From NCBI GenBank assembly GCA_022013235.1, contig JAKLQR010000077.1, forward strand, positions 1 through 7,465: 7,465 nt of DNA, read 5' to 3'. The notes beneath the pieces were generated by a model. It worked only from the letters and a program-made list of their open reading frames with translations, had not been told where the DNA came from and made no database searches. Of this stretch, positions 6,250 to 7,465 are shown one piece after another; the stretch's first letter is position 1; the number at the start of each line of letters is the position of its first letter. This DNA comes from Thermodesulfovibrionales bacterium. GTDB taxonomy: Bacteria; Nitrospirota; Thermodesulfovibrionia; Thermodesulfovibrionales; SM23-35. Made by a program: the position numbers and the translations under genes.

Positions 6250-6264
6250 TTGGATACCTGCCCC
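6250..6264 (-). repeat. right terminal repeat of the RAYT element (inverted, degenerate)
   Basis: TTGGATACCTGCCCC is the imperfect reverse complement of the left end. It differs by loss of the A in CCTGACCCC, an extra G, and one substitution. It starts 8 bases after the transposase stop codon. Confidence 0.5.
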
Positions 6265-6313
6265 ATTTATTTATTGACATGTATATTCAAAGTGTGTTAG
6301 AGTTATTAGATTT

Positions 6314-6322
6314 TGATATAAC
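6314..6322 (+). promoter_or_regulatory. candidate extended -10 promoter of the 3D-domain gene
   Basis: TGA-TATAAC at 6314-6322 is an extended -10 (TGn plus a 5-of-6 TATAAT). There is no good -35 at normal distance; a TTGACA at 6274-6279 is too far upstream for it. The predicted start near 6329 gives a ~36-base leader. Confidence 0.4.
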
Positions 6323-6326
6323 TGCC

Positions 6327-6346
6327 AGATATTCTCGCCAATATCT
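6327..6346 (+). terminator. hairpin AGATATT/AATATCT with short T run (terminator or 5'-leader stem)
   Basis: A perfect 7-base stem, AGATATT (6327-6333) and AATATCT (6340-6346), encloses CTCGCC; the T run 6346-6349 begins with the last base of the stem. It could terminate the transposase transcript. It also sits almost exactly at the predicted start of the 3D-domain gene's message, where a 5'-end stem can protect RNA from decay. The stem is AT-rich and the T run short, so termination strength is doubtful. Confidence 0.35.
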
Positions 6347-6364
6347 TTTCATCAATTATCCGGA

Positions 6365-6754
6365 ATGAAAATAAAAGGACATATAGGATTAATTTTCATG
6401 TACATGGCTGTTACACTTGTAATAATCGGCCTTGTGCATTTCAGAACAACCTCTACCGCATTGGCAGACTCAAGCCCGGACGAGAAAACAGGGGTTTTTA
6501 CGGCATATACCGCAGAGGTTGCCCAAACTGACAGCACTCCCACAATAACCGCAAGCAATCAGACAGTACAGAGAGGATTTATTGCGAACAATTGTCTGCC
6601 TTTCGGAACGAAAATAAAGGTGAACGGATCAATCTATGAAGTCCAGGACCGGATGCACGACCGGTATGGGTGTGATAAATTCGACATTTATATGGTCGAT
6701 TACTCTGAGGCAGTCAATTTCGGTATCCAGCCGCTGAAATATGAGATCATCTGA
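6365..6754 (+). CDS. exported 3D-domain (MltA/YuiC-like double-psi barrel) protein
   Basis: Small envelope protein of 129 residues. The N-terminus has a basic start (MKIKGH), a hydrophobic core (about 8-25) and an ALA-D cleavage-like site (32-35), so it is probably secreted to the periplasm, or anchored if uncleaved. The mature part (about 44-129) is a 3D domain: TAYTAEVAQTD, then CLPFGTKIKVNG, then the three family aspartates D95, D107 and D112 in the VQDRM...FDIYMVD segment, ending with AVNFGIQPLKYEII. Relatives such as MltA and YuiC act on peptidoglycan, MltA as a lytic transglycosylase; catalysis here is an inference. Cysteines C77 and C103 are the only two in the mature chain and may form a disulfide. 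No clear ribosome site precedes the ATG. It stands alone, just downstream of the transposon-like element and convergent with the next gene. Confidence 0.85.
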   Translation: MKIKGHIGLIFMYMAVTLVIIGLVHFRTTSTALADSSPDEKTGVFTAYTAEVAQTDSTPTITASNQTVQRGFIANNCLPFGTKIKVNGSIYEVQDRMHDRYGCDKFDIYMVDYSEAVNFGIQPLKYEII

Positions 6755-6791
6755 CCTGCAGTAAAGATAAAATTCCCGGAAGAGCAGGAAA

Positions 6792-7025
6792 TCATTCGAT
6801 GATAATCGAATTTACCCTGAACTCTTTTACCATTTCGTCGAATTGTTCGGGATGCTTTTCGCATATCAGAACCAGCACATCATAGAGATCCATATGGCGG
6901 TCAATGTCTAACGGAGCAAAGTATTTCGTGAAAATATCATCGAATATTTTTCCCTTGCCCTTTTCAAAATAGAGATCCTCAAAGGCTTGATAAATTTTCA
7001 ACGGTATATTTTGAGTATCGTTCAT
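6792..7025 (-). CDS. small acidic protein of unknown function, 77 residues
   Basis: I do not recognise a family. The protein looks soluble and mostly helical, rich in Asp, Glu, Lys and aromatic residues (for example FEDLYFEKGKG and FDDIFTKYF), with one cysteine (C55) and no signal or membrane segment. It is very likely a real gene. AGGAG (7034-7030) lies 4 bases before the ATG within a longer GAGAGGAG, and a consensus extended -10 sits upstream. A perfect 7-base inverted repeat ATTCGAT/ATCGAAT (6794-6800 and 6805-6811) covers its last codons and may stabilise the transcript end, but no T run follows. It is on the same strand as the ferritin-like gene, 148 bases downstream of it, with its own promoter. 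Confidence 0.75.
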   Translation of the reverse strand: MNDTQNIPLKIYQAFEDLYFEKGKGKIFDDIFTKYFAPLDIDRHMDLYDVLVLICEKHPEQFDEMVKEFRVNSIIIE

Positions 7026-7029
7026 GTCA

Positions 7030-7037
7030 CTCCTCTC
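7030..7037 (-). promoter_or_regulatory. strong ribosome-binding site of the 77-residue gene
   Basis: GAGAGGAG reads leftward 4 bases before the ATG at 7025; the GAGG core lies 6 bases away. It is the best Shine-Dalgarno in the window and the main evidence that this small gene is translated. Confidence 0.7.
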
Positions 7038-7058
7038 GAACTGAATCTATAGTGAGTT

Positions 7059-7067
7059 ATTATAACA
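7059..7067 (-). promoter_or_regulatory. extended -10 promoter of the 77-residue gene
   Basis: TGT-TATAAT (7067-7059) is a perfect TGn-TATAAT element. No matching -35 is seen, which extended -10 promoters tolerate. The predicted start is near 7052, leaving a ~27-base leader with the GAGAGGAG ribosome site. The downstream half overlaps a T7-like sequence (see findings). Confidence 0.6.
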
Positions 7068-7173
7068 GACCTTTCCTGTTCGCAGTTCCTGTTGAAAGGG
7101 TTTTGCTCTCATGGCTCAACACAAATAACTTTATTCTCGAGTGCATACAGTGCATTCAGCCGCATGAACCGTG
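7068..7173. other. intergenic stretch with a short direct repeat
   Basis: Between the ferritin-like stop and the small gene's promoter I see only AGTGCAT repeated at 7140-7146 and 7149-7155. No convincing hairpin-plus-T-run terminator is visible. Confidence 0.3.
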
Positions 7174-7465
7174 CTATGATAATTTCAGGAACCCTGCATC
7201 GATCATCCTGTTCCTTATCTTGTCCAGGTGAAATCTCTCGGCAGCCAGCATCTCGTCGAGAGCAGTCTGGCTCTGATAGTTCGAAAGTTTGGCGATGAGC
7301 TGGTTCGTAAAGATCTCGACCATCGTCTCCTCGAGTTTCAACGCTATCTTCAAGGCGTCTTCGAGGGAAACTGGACCGTACAGGATGTTATTTTTCACGT
7401 TCCGGGTGAATGCTACGGTGTCTAAAATAATCCGGAACGAGAGTAACATTTCCTCGCTTGGCACG
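7174..7465 (-). CDS. ferritin-like/rubrerythrin-type protein, C-terminal part (5' end beyond window)
   Basis: About 97 codons are visible up to TAG at 7176-7174; the frame is open at the right edge. A GTG at 7464-7462 could serve as a start, but the fold would then lack its first helices, so the gene most likely begins outside. Two helices typical of the second half of a four-helix ferritin-like bundle are seen: EDALKIALKLEETMVEIF, with a Glu pair placed like the helix-3 metal ligand, and ALDEMLAAERFHLDKI, with an ExxH pair (E-R-F-H) like the helix-4 ligand. If the missing half supplies the matching Glu and ExxH, this is a di-iron protein, probably cytoplasmic and concerned with oxidative stress or iron. 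No rubredoxin-type Cys motif follows the bundle. Family assignment is by pattern only. Confidence 0.65.
   Translation of the reverse strand, partial: VPSEEMLLSFRIILDTVAFTRNVKNNILYGPVSLEDALKIALKLEETMVEIFTNQLIAKLSNYQSQTALDEMLAAERFHLDKIRNRMIDAGFLKLS

Larger units (their letters stand above)
5254..6264 (+). mobile_element. REP-associated tyrosine transposase (RAYT) element with degenerate inverted ends
   Basis: The left end reads GGGGTCAGGTCTCAA (5254-5268). An imperfect inverted copy, TTGGATACCTGCCCC (6250-6264), closes the right end: 13 aligned matches with one mismatch and two single-base gaps. Between them lies only the transposase gene. A GTCA/TGAC pair (5257-5260 and 5273-5276) could fold the left end into a small hairpin. 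A TTGACA follows the left repeat (5272-5277), and another lies just outside the right one (6274-6279). Boundaries are inferred from the repeats; no target duplication is expected for this HUH class. Confidence 0.6.

Noticed and set aside
6274..6302. TTGACA (6274-6279) as -35 of the 3D-domain gene
   Set aside because: At 16-18 bases downstream only GTTAGA, TTAGAG or TAGAGT occur, all poor -10 boxes. The TGA-TATAAC further down is a better candidate.
6755..6788. CCTGC/GCAGG pair between the convergent 3D and 77-residue genes
   Set aside because: A 5-base stem with a 24-base loop and no T tract is too weak to call a terminator.
7462..7464. GTG as the start of the ferritin-like gene
   Set aside because: It would remove the first helices of the bundle and no ribosome site can be seen at the window edge, so the gene is treated as continuing beyond the window.
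1..7465. tRNA, rRNA, CRISPR array, toxin-antitoxin or phage-defence genes
   Set aside because: Searched by eye on both strands. I saw no cloverleaf, no regularly spaced repeat-spacer units and no defence-type domains.

Overview
The window looks like chromosomal DNA from a Gram-negative, probably anaerobic or sediment-type bacterium of the Deltaproteobacteria/Nitrospirota kind. This is inferred from mid-range base composition, E. coli-like sigma-70 promoters, a tandem PilZ protein, and a RAYT transposase bordered by a GGGGTCAGGTCTCAA-type end, which I recall as frequent in those groups. No marker gene fixes the taxon.

Layout: positions 1-4234 hold three genes on the minus strand, read right to left: a stand-alone sigma-70 family factor (4234-2825), a two-helix potassium channel with an unrecognised cytoplasmic domain (2688-1867), and a DinG-type Fe-S DNA helicase (1784 to beyond the left edge). 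The last is a continuous 594-codon frame cut by the window inside helicase motif VI. The gaps are 136 and 82 bases with no convincing terminator, so a loose operon is possible.

Positions 4235-4519 form a divergent control region. It carries a perfect TGTGA-N6-TCACA CRP-type palindrome placed suitably for the sigma gene, an array of GTTC/GAAC inverted repeats, and a near-consensus sigma-70 promoter for the rightward gene. That gene (4520-5254) encodes two PilZ domains, both with intact c-di-GMP motifs. A roughly 1 kb REP-associated tyrosine transposase element (about 5254-6264) begins at the PilZ stop codon. It has degenerate inverted ends, and its left end appears to supply the transposase promoter.

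Positions 6365-6754 encode a small exported 3D-domain (MltA/YuiC-like double-psi barrel) protein. On the minus strand follow a 77-residue protein of unknown function (7025-6792), with a strong promoter and ribosome site, and the C-terminal part of a ferritin-like/rubrerythrin-type protein cut by the right edge.

The most notable points are the sigma factor whose -10-reading residues differ from the housekeeping pattern, its CRP-like control site shared with a c-di-GMP receptor gene, and the well-delimited RAYT element. I see no clearly new multi-gene system. The sigma/PilZ divergent pair is the best candidate for a regulatory circuit.
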